Source: Cryptomeria japonica
Lineage: Eukaryota; Streptophyta; Pinopsida; Cupressales; Cupressaceae
Length of the DNA: 64,000 nt
Reading direction: 5' to 3'
Assembly (NCBI RefSeq): GCF_030272615.1
Contig: NC_081412.1
Span: 544,904,370-544,968,369 of the forward strand
The number at the start of each line of letters is the position of its first letter. Position 1 is the first letter of the stretch. The translations under genes were made by a program, and so were the position numbers. Below the pieces are notes generated by a model. It saw only the letters and a list, made by a program, of their open reading frames with translations, ran no database searches and was not told where the DNA came from. Positions 1 through 12,369 of the stretch are shown here, one piece after another.

Positions 1-3000
1 TCTTTTGTTTTGTGCTGCTCAACTGGGAGGAATGGATTGTTCACCGATAAATATAGGTGCTATAATGGTGTTGGACACACGTACAGGAAAAATAGCCAAG
101 ACTGCTATTGAATTGGCGGTTGAAGACGTAAACCAAAACACCAGCATTCTGAAGGACACGGTCCTCAATATTGATATAAGAGACTCCAGACAAGATGCAC
201 TCATAGGCGCTTCTGCAGGTAACAACACGTACTCTGTCCACCATAATAGTATCTTTCAACGTCTGTATATGTTTATTAATGCTCTCTCTTTCTGCTCATT
301 TTTTGCGAATAAAACAGAGAACTTATGTGCTGCCTTGAATTGAGCATTACAGCGTTGGAACTTCTAAGAAAAGGATGTGTGAGCATAGTCGGCCCACAAA
401 CGTCCGCGGTAGCGGAGTTCGTGGCTTATCTGGGCGTTGCAGCGCACGTTCCAATTGTGACGTTTGGTGCAACGAATCCCTCTCTCTCCATTCATCGATA
501 TCCTTACTTCATTCGTATGGTACCCAGTGATAAAATGCCAATGAGGGCAACCTCAAAGCTGATAGAGAAGTATAGATGGAGGGAAGTGGCGCTAGTATAT
601 GTAGATGATGATTTGGGAAGAGGGCCATCCCCGCCTTAAACGATGCCTTGCGAGATGTGGAGGCAAAAATTGTTTTGAAAGCCGCAGTGCCTCCCCAGGC
701 TAACGTCTCTTCAATAAGGAGGCTTATTCGGGATAAGCTGATGGGCCTGGAGTCGCGAGTATTCATCGTGCACATGCATGCTGATTTAGCTCTAATCCTG
801 TTTTCCGAGGCGTCTATATTAAGAATGATAAGTAATGAGTATGTATGGATCATTACCGATGTAATTGCCAATCTAATAGATTCCTTCAACGCTACTTCTC
901 TCCTCTCCATGAATGGTGTGCTGGGGATTAAAAGAAAACTCAAAGAAACGGACCAGCTAAGGCAGAATGAATTTTCTCAAGCATGGAAGCAGCGGTTTAG
1001 AGCCCAGAATCCTACAATGCCAAGCCTGGAATTAAATTCCCGCGCACTTGTTGCATATGATACAGTATGGGCGATTGCTTTCGCAATCGATCGTCTTCTG
1101 CGTAAGGAATCGTTTAATAGTGATTTCTCCGCGGCCTCTACCAGCAACAAGATTTTAAATTTCAAGGTTTTTGATGGTGGAGAGGATTTGCTTAATCAGA
1201 TCCTACAGACAAACTTTGTTGGCCTTACTGGTCCTGTTCGAATAAGTCGTCAAAAGGGAGAAGCTTTGGAGTGCTCATATGACATAATAAATGTGGTTGG
1301 AAATAGTTATAACGTAGTTGGTTCCTGGACAGAAAAGGGCCTGAATATATCTTCGAAACAAGTTGTTCAATGGGGCGGGGGATCAACGTCAAAGACACCA
1401 CGTGGGTGGGTGAAACCTGTGCCAAGCAAGAAACTTAAAATAGCGGTGCCTTGGGAAAGAGGGTTTACAAAATTCGTCAGCGTAAAACCAGTTCATGGCA
1501 AAGTAGGTCCACAAAACCAGACTTATGAGATTACAGGATTCTGTATTGATGTGTTCAAATCGGTGCTCAGAAGACTGGATTATGAATTGGCCTATGAATT
1601 GATATCTTATGGAACTGGCAATGTCACTGCGGGCTACTATGATGACGTCGTCTACCAGGTCTATCTCCAGGTCAGTTAAATTCTCTTCATTTCTGCATTG
1701 TAAATCTATATTTCCAACTGACCCACTGAAATAATATGTGAAAACCCGAGACAGAAATTCGATGCGGTTGTGGGAGATATGACGGTGCTTGCAAATCGTA
1801 GCAAGTATGTGGATTTCACACAGCCGTATACGGAGTCGGGTCTTATAATGATGGTAGCACTTTCAGACACGCTATCAAGTGACCCCTGGGCCTTCCCGCG
1901 TCCCTTTAGCCCAGCCATGTGGATAACTACTGTTTCATTTTTCATATTCACGGGAGCTGCTGTTTGGTGTCTAGAGCACAGACTAAATAGGCAATTTAGA
2001 GGGAAGCCTTGGGAACAAGTCTTGACATTCATCTGGTACTTCTCCTGCTCACTCTCTCTTTGTCTCTAATTCTATGGCATTATTCATGCCATTAGTTCCT
2101 GTAATAGTTAAATATCGATTTATAGCATTTTATTGATGGTAAAGCTTAAACAGTTGCAGCTTCTAGTGAATGTATTCACAGTTATGTAGAGAGAAACCAC
2201 CCATGTGGTTAATTTAGATAGCATTTCTTAAATAAAATTCATACATATTTGAACTAGATAATTAAGCCTCATCAAATATTTATTTACTAATTTATAATTC
2301 CCAATTTCTGATTCAATTACTTGGTCTTTAATATGCAGGTTTTCCTTTTCCACACTCTTCGCAACTCAAAGTAACAAGATTTTAATTCCTCTCTTTTAAT
2401 TACAATTGCTTAAAGTATTGTGCAATTTACATCGCTTAAAAATCTAAAATTGATTTTGTGGATTGCGCAGGGGAGAGGATTGTAAGTGGTCTCGGTAAAG
2501 CAGTGGTGATAATTTGGCTTTTTGTAGCTTTTGTGTTAGTGTCTAGTTACACCGCCAGCCTCTCGTCGATGCTTACAGAGAGAGAAGTTGTACCAAAAGT
2601 TCAGAGCCTTGAATCTCTCATCACCCAAAATTTGCCAATCGGGTATCACCAGGGATCTTTCATAGACAAGTTTTTGGTACAACAGCTGGGTGTGAATAAA
2701 AGCGCACTTCGCCCATATTCATCTGCACAAGAGTCCGCCGATGCACTGAAGAAGGGACCCAATAACGGAGGGCTGGCTGCCATATTTGAACGGGCGCAGA
2801 CTATTCCCCAAAACGTAATTTTGTCAACAGGATGCAACGACTATGTGAAACTTGGTCCCAAGTACAAAACGGGAGGCTCCGCATTTGTAAGTCTAGAAAC
2901 TTTCCTATAATCGTAAACTCGTTTAATTCACAAATTATATGATTGATTCAAATTGTATGTGCAGGTGTTCCCAAAGGGGTCTCCGTTGGTTTTAGACATT

Positions 3001-3399
3001 TCCAAGGCTATATTAAATCTTTCAGAAAGCAAAGAGATGCAAGAAATTCTGAAGAGGTGGTTCAATTCAAGTGAAAGCAAATGCAGCGTGGAATCTGGCG
3101 GAGTCGAATCGAACAAAATGAGCATCAAAAACTTTTGGGGCATATTTCTTTTAACAGGATGTGTATCATTTCTCACCCTTGTCTACTATTTGTGTCGCCT
3201 GCTTTACCGATTTGTGCACAGAAATGAGAATTCAGTTCATGTTAAATCGGTTTCCACCCGATTGCGAACGTTCGCCAACTATGCAGACAAGAAGGAGATC
3301 CCAACACTAAAAAGAAAGAGATCTAAGACCGCCACTTTGTCATCGGGAACCGGCGCTTCCACTTCCTCTGAAATTCCTGTTACGTCCGGACAGATATGA
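1..3399 (+). CDS. Glutamate receptor-like (GLR) cation channel, 5' end outside window, one frameshift
   Basis: Plant ionotropic-glutamate-receptor homologue, a ligand-gated cation channel of plasma or inner membranes. Exons read as <1-218, 353-1670, 1755-2035, 2339-2370, 2471-2886 and 2965-3399; all junctions are GT/AG and the phases fit. Exon 1 begins inside the signal peptide (LFCAA). Exons 1-2 hold the amino-terminal receptor domain and the first ligand-binding lobe (GFCIDVF). Exon 3 has NRSKYVDFTQPYTESG and membrane segment M1 (MWITTVSFFIFTGAAVW). The 32-nt exon 4 supplies the pore loop start FSFSTLFATQ. Exon 5 carries M3 with SYTASLSSMLT, the family gating motif. Exon 6 has M4 (IFLLTGCVSFLTLVYYL). 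About 900 codons fit a full GLR. Frame is lost by one missing G in the run at 622-624 (VDDDLGRG, then out of frame); this is real decay or a homopolymer error. A possible AATAAA signal lies at 3687-3692. Confidence 0.85.
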
Positions 3400-3984
3400 C
3401 CTGCTATTCAAGATTCTGTAGCTAATCTACTAGACCTAAGCAGGTTTTCTAAATATATGTGGATTAATTATGGTTATCTAAGAGATGCATGAGTCTCACC
3501 GCCATGCAATTCACGACCAGTTTTTTGTAGACTCGTCTTAAATGCAAAGTGTGCACAGTTCTTTTTAAGACTAATTTTAGATGAACTTTGCATGAAAGTG
3601 TTTTGTAATATTTTATTAGTAAATGATGAACAGCTTTTTAGTTTTAAATTGCTACATGTGGACTATTTTATGGATGCAACCTTAAAAATAAAGCAGAAAA
3701 AAAACAGGGTAAATCACTCAGCTAGTGTGATGTTTTGAAAATCTCTATGTTTTAAACTATGTTGTGAGCTATTCCTTTTTGGAAACGTAAGTCAATTTTT
3801 CTTAATATTATATCTGTTTTCTTTTGTTTGTTTTTTTTGTAGCTGATTAAGAAATAACATATGTTTCTCGAATTTTTATTTGGTATCAATTCAAGTGTCT
3901 TTTTTTTGGTTTTTTTTTTTCAATTATTTAATCGTTGAGATCTCCCTATCCATCATGTTAAGTTTTAATTCTTTGCTCATTCCA
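3400..3984. other. GLR 3' flank, no gene seen
   Basis: AT-rich sequence after the GLR stop codon, with T-rich runs and the possible polyadenylation signal at 3687-3692. I see no coding potential or repeat structure. Confidence 0.4.
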
Positions 3985-6060
3985 GCAATTAATGGAAATG
4001 ATTATGATTATTGATGCATCAAGATGATGACTCTTTTAACATGTAGAGTTATAAGAGATTGTACAAATAAGTAATGAAGAGCTTGTTGATTGTACCACTT
4101 TTGTAGCCAATGATACAACAACTAAGAAGGGAACTATAAAGAAGAATGCTTAAGTTTTATTTTATATTCAAATAGCTCGAGATAAGAGCTTATTTTAAAG
4201 AGTTATTGGTGCAAAGATGGGCAAAGACCCTACAAGAAGCTTACCAATGCAATGATCAAGTTAAAGTTGTTAAACCACAAACAGAGAAAAAAGAAATTGA
4301 AGATGCAAAAAAATTGACGTGTGAGTCACTATTGTGAAAGTAAAAAATGTGGTCAATAAGATGGCTACTCAAGGAGAAATTGTGAACAAAGATAATGTGA
4401 TGAAATTATATTGAGGTCTTTAAAACAAAGGCAAAACAATGTTGTTATATTCATTGAAGAAAGAAATGATTTGACTATCCTCTATATTTATCACCTAGTT
4501 GGATCTCTTATGTCTCACATGAAGGAAGAATGAGAGATTCTATTAGAGTAAGTAATTAGAACTTTTTTATTAAAATTATAAATTAAGAAGAATGAAGTTA
4601 CTAGAAGGTCAAGGTAGAGGTCAAAATACAAATTATTCATAAAGAAATACAAGCAGAAGAGATGGATAAAGAAGAAGAGGTAAAGGTAGATTTGATGAGA
4701 TAAATATTGTGTTATCATTGTAATAGATATGATCACTTTGGAAGGGGTTGTAGATTAAAAGAAAGTAATAGCAACAAAAAGTATACTCGAGAGGGTGATG
4801 ACACTTCTCCAAATTATTTAGTTTTAACTTTTGGCAAAGCTAAAAATATTTGGTATTTAGATATAAAGTGTTCTAAATAAATCAATAAATAATTATCTTT
4901 TTTATACAATAGATGAAAGTTTCAATTTCAAAATCAAGCTTGACATTAAAAAACTTTGGAGGTTTTTGTAGAAGAAGCTATGAAATTCCATGCTCAATAA
5001 GGTATGAAAAGTGTTATTAAAATTATTACACTCAACAACTAATGAATAAGTTTATAAGTGTTGAATAATTATGTGAGAAGAAATATAAAGTGTTTTACAA
5101 ATCAACAATATAAGATTTATGATAATAATGAAGGCAATATGGTGGTTATAGTTGTTTCTAAGTTAAAGAAAAGAATTTTTCTTATTAAAGTTTGGAGAAT
5201 AGAATGGTGGTCTTTCCAATATGGCATATGAGGAAAAAATTTGGTCATGGCATCTCATATACATAGATGCTTCAATTTTTATAGTTTGAATGTTCTAACA
5301 TCAAAAGAATTAGTTTAAGGTTAGCCTAAGGTTCAAGAAAATAAGAATGGTTGTGAATGATGTGCTACAAGAGAAAGTGGAAGAGAGATGTATTTTAAAA
5401 AGGAAATCATTAGAGGTCCTATTACCCAACTTAGTTAGTTCACCAAAATATTTCACAGGTTCTAGCCAAATAAAATATTTGGGTAAGTCATCATGTTTCA
5501 ATAATTTTATTTATAATTATTCACATAAGTATTAGGTTTATTTTTTTAAAAGAACAAATGAAACCTTCCATACATTCAAGATCTTTAAAACCCTTATGGA
5601 AATGAAAGAGGTTGCAAAATAAAATTCTTAAGGATTAATCATGAAAAAAAAAAAAAAATCAATATTTTTTCAAAATTTTTATGATATGAATGGCATCACA
5701 AAAAAACGTCAATATTTACACACTTCAAAAAATAAGTAGCTGAAGGGAAAAACCATGCAGTGGTGGAAATGGTGAGTATGTTACAAACCAAGGATTTAAG
5801 TTTTTTGGGGGGTGATACAATTGGTACAATGGTGTACATTCTCAATAAAAAGACTAGTAGTGAACTTGACATGATGACTCCTTATATAGTATTTTATTAG
5901 AAAAAGACTTATATTTATCATTTTAGACTTTTTTAGTTGTTTGGCCTATGCTCATATAATTGATCAAAATAAAAAAGGTAAATCTAAAAAGTGAATCATG
6001 CATTTTCATTAGGTGTAGTTAACAATGTAAGGTTTACAAGATGTACAATCCTCTCACTAA
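3985..6060 (+). mobile_element. Decayed copia retrotransposon, gag to integrase remnant
   Basis: This stretch is colinear with the copia element at 61135-63310. Around 4000 it matches the gag start (GAATGATTATGATTATTG, as at 61178). Around 4710-4760 it matches the CCHC zinc knuckle (TTACCATTGTAATAGG at 61950 reads TTATCATTGTAATAGA here). At 5875-5960 it matches the integrase tail that encodes the family's GCLAY stretch. Stops and indels are everywhere, so no usable reading frame survives. No LTR could be recognised at either side. It is an old relative of the younger copy at the far end of the window. Confidence 0.75.
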
Positions 6061-7870
6061 TAGAATCATTTTTTATTAAGGCAAGTAGGGGAAGGGCCCC
6101 CAATAATATAGTTCTTTACATAGACAATCAAAACACAACCAGAAGGCTTGGAGACCAAGCCAATGAACAAACCTAGAAACTAACTATAACAATCATAGAT
6201 AAAAAGATTATTATCCAAAACTAGATTGTTTATAAATAGTAGCTTAAGAAACAACATCTAACATAGTTAAAGCATAAACAAAATCATATAAAAAGAGCAC
6301 AATGGACTCTAATAAATTGAGTCATAGTATTTGACTAGTTTGTCTAGTGCCACCTTACATCTAGTAGCAATTGTGGTCTCCATGTCTTTCCCCTGGTCAA
6401 TGACTCTATCCTTCTTCTCTCTTTTTTATCTTTTCTCCATTTTTCAACATAACATAATCACTCAAATAACAATTTTGCACATAAGGGTATTATTAATCCT
6501 TACAATTTGTTACATGACCCTTTTTCAGTGAGGCAAATGCTTGGGAATTATTCTAATTATCAATCCTATCGCTAAGATCTTCTAAATTTGTGGAGATAAC
6601 CTTCCAATTCTATTCTTTGTTTGTCATCCTTTTCTCTTTAGTATCTTCTTCCCCCTCCTCACCATTGTTATTGGGCATATTGAGATCTTCTAAGACAACT
6701 CCAAAGGGGGTGTTATAAGGTGGGAATAGTATAAAGAGTCCATTGGGGTTTTATCAAGTGGCTTCCCCATAGTCTCTTCACTTTCTTCTTCATTGGAAGA
6801 GGGGCCCTCACAATTCTTGTCTTTCACTTCCTCAAGGCAACTTTCTTAAATAGCCAAAGAAATCTTAACAACCATTGTCATATTGAAAAGCCTCATAGAT
6901 CTACTTTCCCCTAAAGACATAGTTGTCTCCTCTTCGATATTTTCTTTCTCAAAAATATCTATAGTAAGGAAGAATGAAAAAACACTGAGTCACTTTCCCA
7001 TTATCCAAATTTGTATTTTTGTTACTAAAAGAAGAGTTGGCCACATTTTTACTTTTAATTTGAGGGGCTTGCAATGGTTTATTAGGGCCCAATTCTGCTA
7101 TTAGGTGGGTTTTTAAAGAACCAAGATCAACTATTTATTTTTATGAGGGCCCAATAGGGGTTTATTCACAAATTTGGCCTGGAGGAAGTTATAATATCAT
7201 TAGCAAAGGCAATATGTTTTTTACTACTCTACTGTAGGGAGAGTTAGGTTTTAATGAGGCGTTGATTTTTTTTTTGTAGGCATAGGGCTGAGTGGAGGAG
7301 TACCAACCAAACAAAAATTATAGAGAATATACATTAGCCCCTGATGGAGTGGTGCATAAGCCCCTTCAACAACACACTTTTGCATGCAAGGAAAAAAATG
7401 GAAAACTAATCAACAGAATGTGGACTAAACAATTTAAGGGTGAAAAATGGTGGCTATTGATAGTGGAAAACCTACCTTCTAGACTAAATTATTTGATAAT
7501 GTGGTAGCTCAAAAACCCTCATGACACTAGCAACCTTCTGGACCCATTTTTGTCTCACTCTAGTTATTAAACATCCTCCAAGAATAGTTTGATGCCTTCC
7601 TCATAGGCATGCTTCTGACTTAAACGTGAGTCTTCTTCCCCTTATAGATGAAGGATATAAATTGCCTAATTAGCTTATCAAAGACTTCTATTCTCACATC
7701 ACCCACTTACACCTTTCCATCCTTTCAACTATACATAAGTTATGAAAAAATCTCTTCATCTTTCCCCTTCATTGCCTTGAAGAATAGAATGAGTCCACCC
7801 CTCTTGCAAATCTTCCACACCTCAACAAATTTTTTTAATAAAATAGTAACTAGAAAGAGTCATTACTAGG
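6061..7870. other. Unassigned AT-rich region, possibly an old transposon
   Basis: There is no convincing gene. Short open frames on both strands are broken and match nothing I recognise. Read on the - strand, the lower end (GGGGGCCCTTCCCC then CTTGCCTTAATAAAA, near 6100-6060) resembles the 3' end of a non-LTR element, and the - strand frame from 7000 to 6600 is acidic and polar, but this is weak. Confidence 0.2.
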
Positions 7871-7879
7871 AACTAGGAT

Positions 7880-8110
7880 AGAAAGGAAACGAAAAAAATA
7901 AATTTTAGTGTTGATTATGTTGACATAAACTCACTATATTACATTGTTTTATGTGGTTTGGTTGCAAAGGTTCGGTTATAAAATCATTTCCTTTGAACTA
8001 TTTCCTCCTTGTTTAAAATCTTTGCAAAGCATCTAATATGAATCAATAAGATCATGTTCTATTTTGGTTTTTCCATTTACGCTCATATATTGTATCAGAG
8101 CAATTGATAA
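7880..8110 (+). mobile_element. Possible copia LTR end with primer-binding-site remnant
   Basis: The sequence TTGTATCAGAGCAATTG near 8091-8107 resembles the initiator-methionine tRNA primer site TGGTATCAGAGC seen intact at 44191 and 61068. A T-rich, LTR-like tail precedes it. No coding remnant follows, so this is a weak call. Confidence 0.3.
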
Positions 8111-8999
8111 TCCTATGCTTGTGAATAAGGTGCTTCGGGCTTTTTGAATTTACCATGCAGCTTTTTTACTATGGAGAATGGCGTACTGGAAGACATATAT
8201 GGACTATGGATAGCACTCCAGTTTTAATTATTTGCCACCATTGTGAAATTAGTTACACAACTAATTTGCAAATTTAGTGGATAATAGAACCAAGATTGCA
8301 GAATTACCTTCGTTGTTGCAGTACAGACTTCTCTCTTAGTTCATCTTAACGTATTTTAGCTATCTTCATGGAATCTGAACATTTCTAATAATGAAAATAC
8401 AACTATTCATTTTGCATGAAGAGTTCGCAAGGCACATTGAGGAAACAAGAAACACGAAATAATAAAGAGCATGTGATGGGCATGAACATTCTGGTTAAAA
8501 GATTGCATTTGGCATTGTAGGTGTTGGCATCCAGATTTTCATACTGCAATTCATTGGTGATATTGTAATGTGAAAGGCACATTTTAAAAAAAATTTAAGA
8601 TCTTTTAAAGTTTCTTGTGGTGGAAACTAAATATGTTGAATGTTGAGTATAAAGAGAAGGCGTGAGGAAATTTTTAACTGCTACAAGCAATATTTTCTTC
8701 ACCTTATTTCACGTGTTTTGAAGGAAAGATGCAATTGGTGCAGAGAAAAATATGAAAGCATAGAAAAGGTTTGTGGAAGACTTCCTATGTGAGATAGAGC
8801 GGTGAATTGAAGCAGAGAAGAAACAAATAGAAAAGAAAGAATCATTTTGAGATATCAAGATATGCAAGGTCAAACTACCAGTAATCTTCATTGTGCATAA
8901 TTTTTTGTTTGCGATTTGCAGATGCAACTTCTGCTCAAAGATACTGAGAATGAGGCTTGGCAGTGTAGGTGGGCAGAGGCTAGAGAACGATAAAGATCA
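8111..8999. other. Intergenic, nothing recognised
   Basis: AT-rich sequence with no supported coding region, RNA gene or repeat. Confidence 0.3.
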
Positions 9000-9425
9000 A
9001 TGTGCTACACACGCACACAAAAGAATTGATTTGTATTGCACACACAAAAACTGATTTACGTCTACCTCATTTATAGAGGAATTTAGAAACCTATAGAAAA
9101 TTCTAGAAAAGAATTCATAACAAACTAGTTTTCATGGCTAAAAAGAAGGAAATAACTATAAGTTCAACTAATTATAAATGGTGGTAACTAATTATAAATG
9201 ATAATAACTAACTATAAATGGTGTTAACCAGCTATATTAGTAGTAGAAAGTACTAGAAACCTCTAACACTTCCCCTTAATTTCTACCACTAATTACATCA
9301 ATATTTACAATGTTCAAGATTCTTCTCAAATACTAAAATTGTTCTCGTGTTTTTGCCTTGGTGAATATATCTACAAGTTGCTCCTTGGACCTGCAATGTT
9401 GTAGTATGATCTCTCCATTGTTCAC
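9000..9425 (-). mobile_element. Copia RNase H tail plus LTR fragment
   Basis: On the - strand, about 9400-9335 translates to CRSKEQLVDIFTKAKTREQF. This is the C-terminal end of copia RNase H, where the DIFTK motif is typical. Downstream on the same strand, TGTTAGAGGTTTCTAG (from about 9272) looks like an LTR start. The sequence then runs on with three short repeats of the type ACTAATTATAAATGGTGGTA (9168-9230). The remainder of the element is missing, so this is a truncated 3' remnant. Confidence 0.55.
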
Positions 9426-9435
9426 CAACTTCAAA

Positions 9436-9740
9436 TTTATAATGCCAAAATAATTACAGAGTACAAAAAAAATTGATTATTGTTGATAATTATTCGAAAC
9501 CCCTTCATTATTTATCATTTTTTTATGGGTGGGCTATTAAATGGTGTCTCTCTATTTATAATGCCAAAATAATTATAGAGAATGCAAAAAAAATAATTAT
9601 TGTTCATTATTATTCTCTATTTCATTTCAATGGTCTATTACAGTTTAATAATGCCGAAATCCTTACAATATAATAATGTCGAAATCTCATAGAGAATGGC
9701 AAAAAAAAAAAGATTATCTATTTGTTTTAATCGAAACCCC
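9436..9740. repeat. Imperfect tandem repeat, about 90-120 bp unit
   Basis: The phrase TTTATAATGCCAAAATAATTA occurs near 9436 and 9554, with a diverged third copy (TTAATAATGCCGAAATCCTTA) near 9645. Each copy is followed by an A-run and an ATTATTGTT stretch. It marks the left edge of a repeat-rich block that continues to about 11.8 kb. Confidence 0.55.
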
Positions 9741-9798
9741 ATCATTATTTATCATTACAATAATTTGTATACCTGATACTGGCTATAAGGTTGTTGTC

Positions 9799-10150
<352 letters not shown>

Positions 10151-10399
10151 TGTTATTGTTGACATATAAAAACCTTCTCACATACACGTTATGGGCCACT
10201 TGGCATGAATCACCGCCAACTACATTGCCCTAAAAAATTGGGAAATGAAGATTTTTTGAGGCATTTTCATTGTTTGCTCTGTCTTCAATTTGTTAATATA
10301 CTCACTGCAAATAATATTATCAGGCTTACACTATATTACTTCCAATAAATTTCATATGAGAAATACAACAACAACATTCAATTATTAGTCATTTGACAA

Positions 10400-10946
10400 A
10401 TGAATCTGCATCTTAATACAATATCAACAATATCTAATACAATATTGCATCTTAATACAATATCTGCTTTTAGTTCTCTCCTTGATATAAAATGTCTCAA
10501 GTTCTGTACCTATATGGTTATTGTCCATATACGCACACACACACACATATATACATGTATATTTACGTCTGTGAGTGTATATATATCCGTATATATATAC
10601 AACACCATTTTATTTTGTTCAAAGATGTTCAATGATGGATTTGTACTCATTGGTACCTACAGAAATTGATTTGTTTTTTCATCATTTATCTCAATGGCAT
10701 TTAGGGTTTCATTTCAATTATCTATCTCTGTATATATATTCATACATGCACACACAGTAGTATTTTTATTTTGTTGAAAGATGTTCAATGATGGAATTGT
10801 TCAGTAACTAATAGAATATCAACAATATCCAGTTTTCAATCACATCATAGTTACATATTTTACTCTTGCATCTCATGATTTTAGTTTGTCTACTTGCTAT
10901 ATACAGTTTCAATTTTTGTGCCTATATAGTTATTATCCATATCTAT

Positions 10947-11006
<60 letters not shown>

Positions 11007-11540
11007 GAATACATGAAGAAACACACACAATAACATAATATGTTATGTAGTGATGGCTATTTCGTGTTCTATGGCTAATGGTTATTGCCTATATAAATGT
11101 GTAAATGTATATGGACAATAACCATATAGCCACAAAACTTGTTGTAATCAACAACATATTCCTTATTCAAGGGTGCTCATTTAGATAGGTACACACTGAA
11201 TAACTAAATTTCTTTTGCAGTCAATGTTAAATGTTATAAATCTTTCAATTTAAATTATACTTTTCAGTAAACCAACATTTCTTTCAATGTAGTCATTGTA
11301 AATAATATTAACAGTCATATTGGATGTCCAATGATGGTTTATGCTCCTTCGTAGGTGCATTATGCTTTGTATATTGATGATTTCTTTGTATGTGGTTTAC
11401 AGTTTCATTTCAATGCTCTCTTACAGTTTAATGTGCCTATATGGTTATTGTTCACACACACACACAATAGCATTTTTTTTTGTTCAATGGTTTTCAATGA
11501 TGGATTTGTACTCATTGGTACATGCAGAAATGGATTTGCT
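10400..11540. repeat. Diverged repeat units with embedded CA microsatellites
   Basis: Three or four imperfect units share an order of motifs: a TATGGTTATTGTCCATAT-like phrase, a CA run, a TTTTATTTTGTTCAAAGATG-like phrase, then TTCAATGATGGATTTGTACT. Good copies lie at 10515-10690 and 11437-11555, with partial ones at 10745-10800 and 10920-11040. It looks like segmental amplification around microsatellites; no gene is seen. Confidence 0.55.
10949..11000. repeat. (AC)n microsatellite, about 26 units
   Basis: An uninterrupted AC dinucleotide run, followed directly by ATATATG. Confidence 0.95.
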
Positions 11541-11547
11541 TTTTAAT

Positions 11548-11800
11548 CATTACAGTGTGAACTTGACTCCACTTTCTTTGCTTCATTATAGTGTAAACTT
11601 GACTCCAATTTATTTGCTTCATTATAGTGTGAACTTGACTCCAAATTATTTGCTTCATTATAGTATGAACTTGACTTATTATAGTGCCAACTTGACTCAA
11701 CTTTCTTTGCTTCATTATAATGTGAACTTGAGGGTTTATAGTGTGAACTTGACTCCAAATTATTTGCTTCATTATAGTGTGAACTTGACTCAATATAGAT
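11548..11800. repeat. 36-bp minisatellite
   Basis: Tandem copies of a 36-bp unit with the core GTGTGAACTTGACTCCA and the tail TTATTTGCTTCATTATA. There are about seven full or partial copies, including two shortened units near 11665-11700 and 11725-11740. Because 36 is divisible by three, long open frames appear on both strands (repeating VNLTPNYLLHYS on the + strand). I read these as repeat artefacts. Confidence 0.9.
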
Positions 11801-11829
11801 GTTTTTTAATTTGTGATGCATTGAATTGT

Positions 11830-12369
11830 TGAACTGTTATGTTTTAGAGGCTGCAACCTCTATAAAGTTCTGCCTTCTTGTATCGTTTCTGCTGCTTACA
11901 ATAAAAACTCTATATTGAAGTAAATCATAATGTAATAGAAATTGAATAAATATAAATATGTCTGTATTGGAAATATTTTTGTTTGATGTAACAGCCTATT
12001 TTATTTGTTGTGTTTTCAAAAGTTACAAACAGAACAAGGAGACTGTTTTTTTAAGGTTGCAGCAATAAAATAATTCACATGAGCCAATTTAAAATCTAAA
12101 AGCTGCTCAAGTTTTAGTAATAAAATATTAGCAAAAAAATTCAGGCAAACTTGCATTTAAAGTCTTCAAAAGAACTTCGCATATAAAAGAAGTATTGAAA
12201 ATACTGCGCATGAATTGCATATAAAATGTGTTAAAATAGTATATGGGGCCACTTTACATATATTCCGAAAACCGGCATATTTCTCTAGATAAATTAGAGC
12301 ATCCTGAACAGTAGGTCATATCTTTCCTGTTCAACGACGACTATCAGAGGAAATGGAAGCGGCGGTTTC
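11830..12369. other. Downstream flank of GLR pseudogene, no gene seen
   Basis: AT-rich spacer. The sequence next to the pseudogene (12300-12369) is still alignable to the C-terminal codons of the other GLR copy, beyond the premature TAG. Confidence 0.35.

Noticed and set aside
605-650. A small intron hiding the frameshift in the + GLR copy
   Set aside because: No GT/AG pair restores frame while keeping GRGAIPALNDALRDVEAK; a single G does, and the other copy has no intron here.
11341-11832. Possible 163-residue protein with VNLTP repeats
   Set aside because: Entirely explained by the 36-bp minisatellite; open frames appear on both strands over the same bases.
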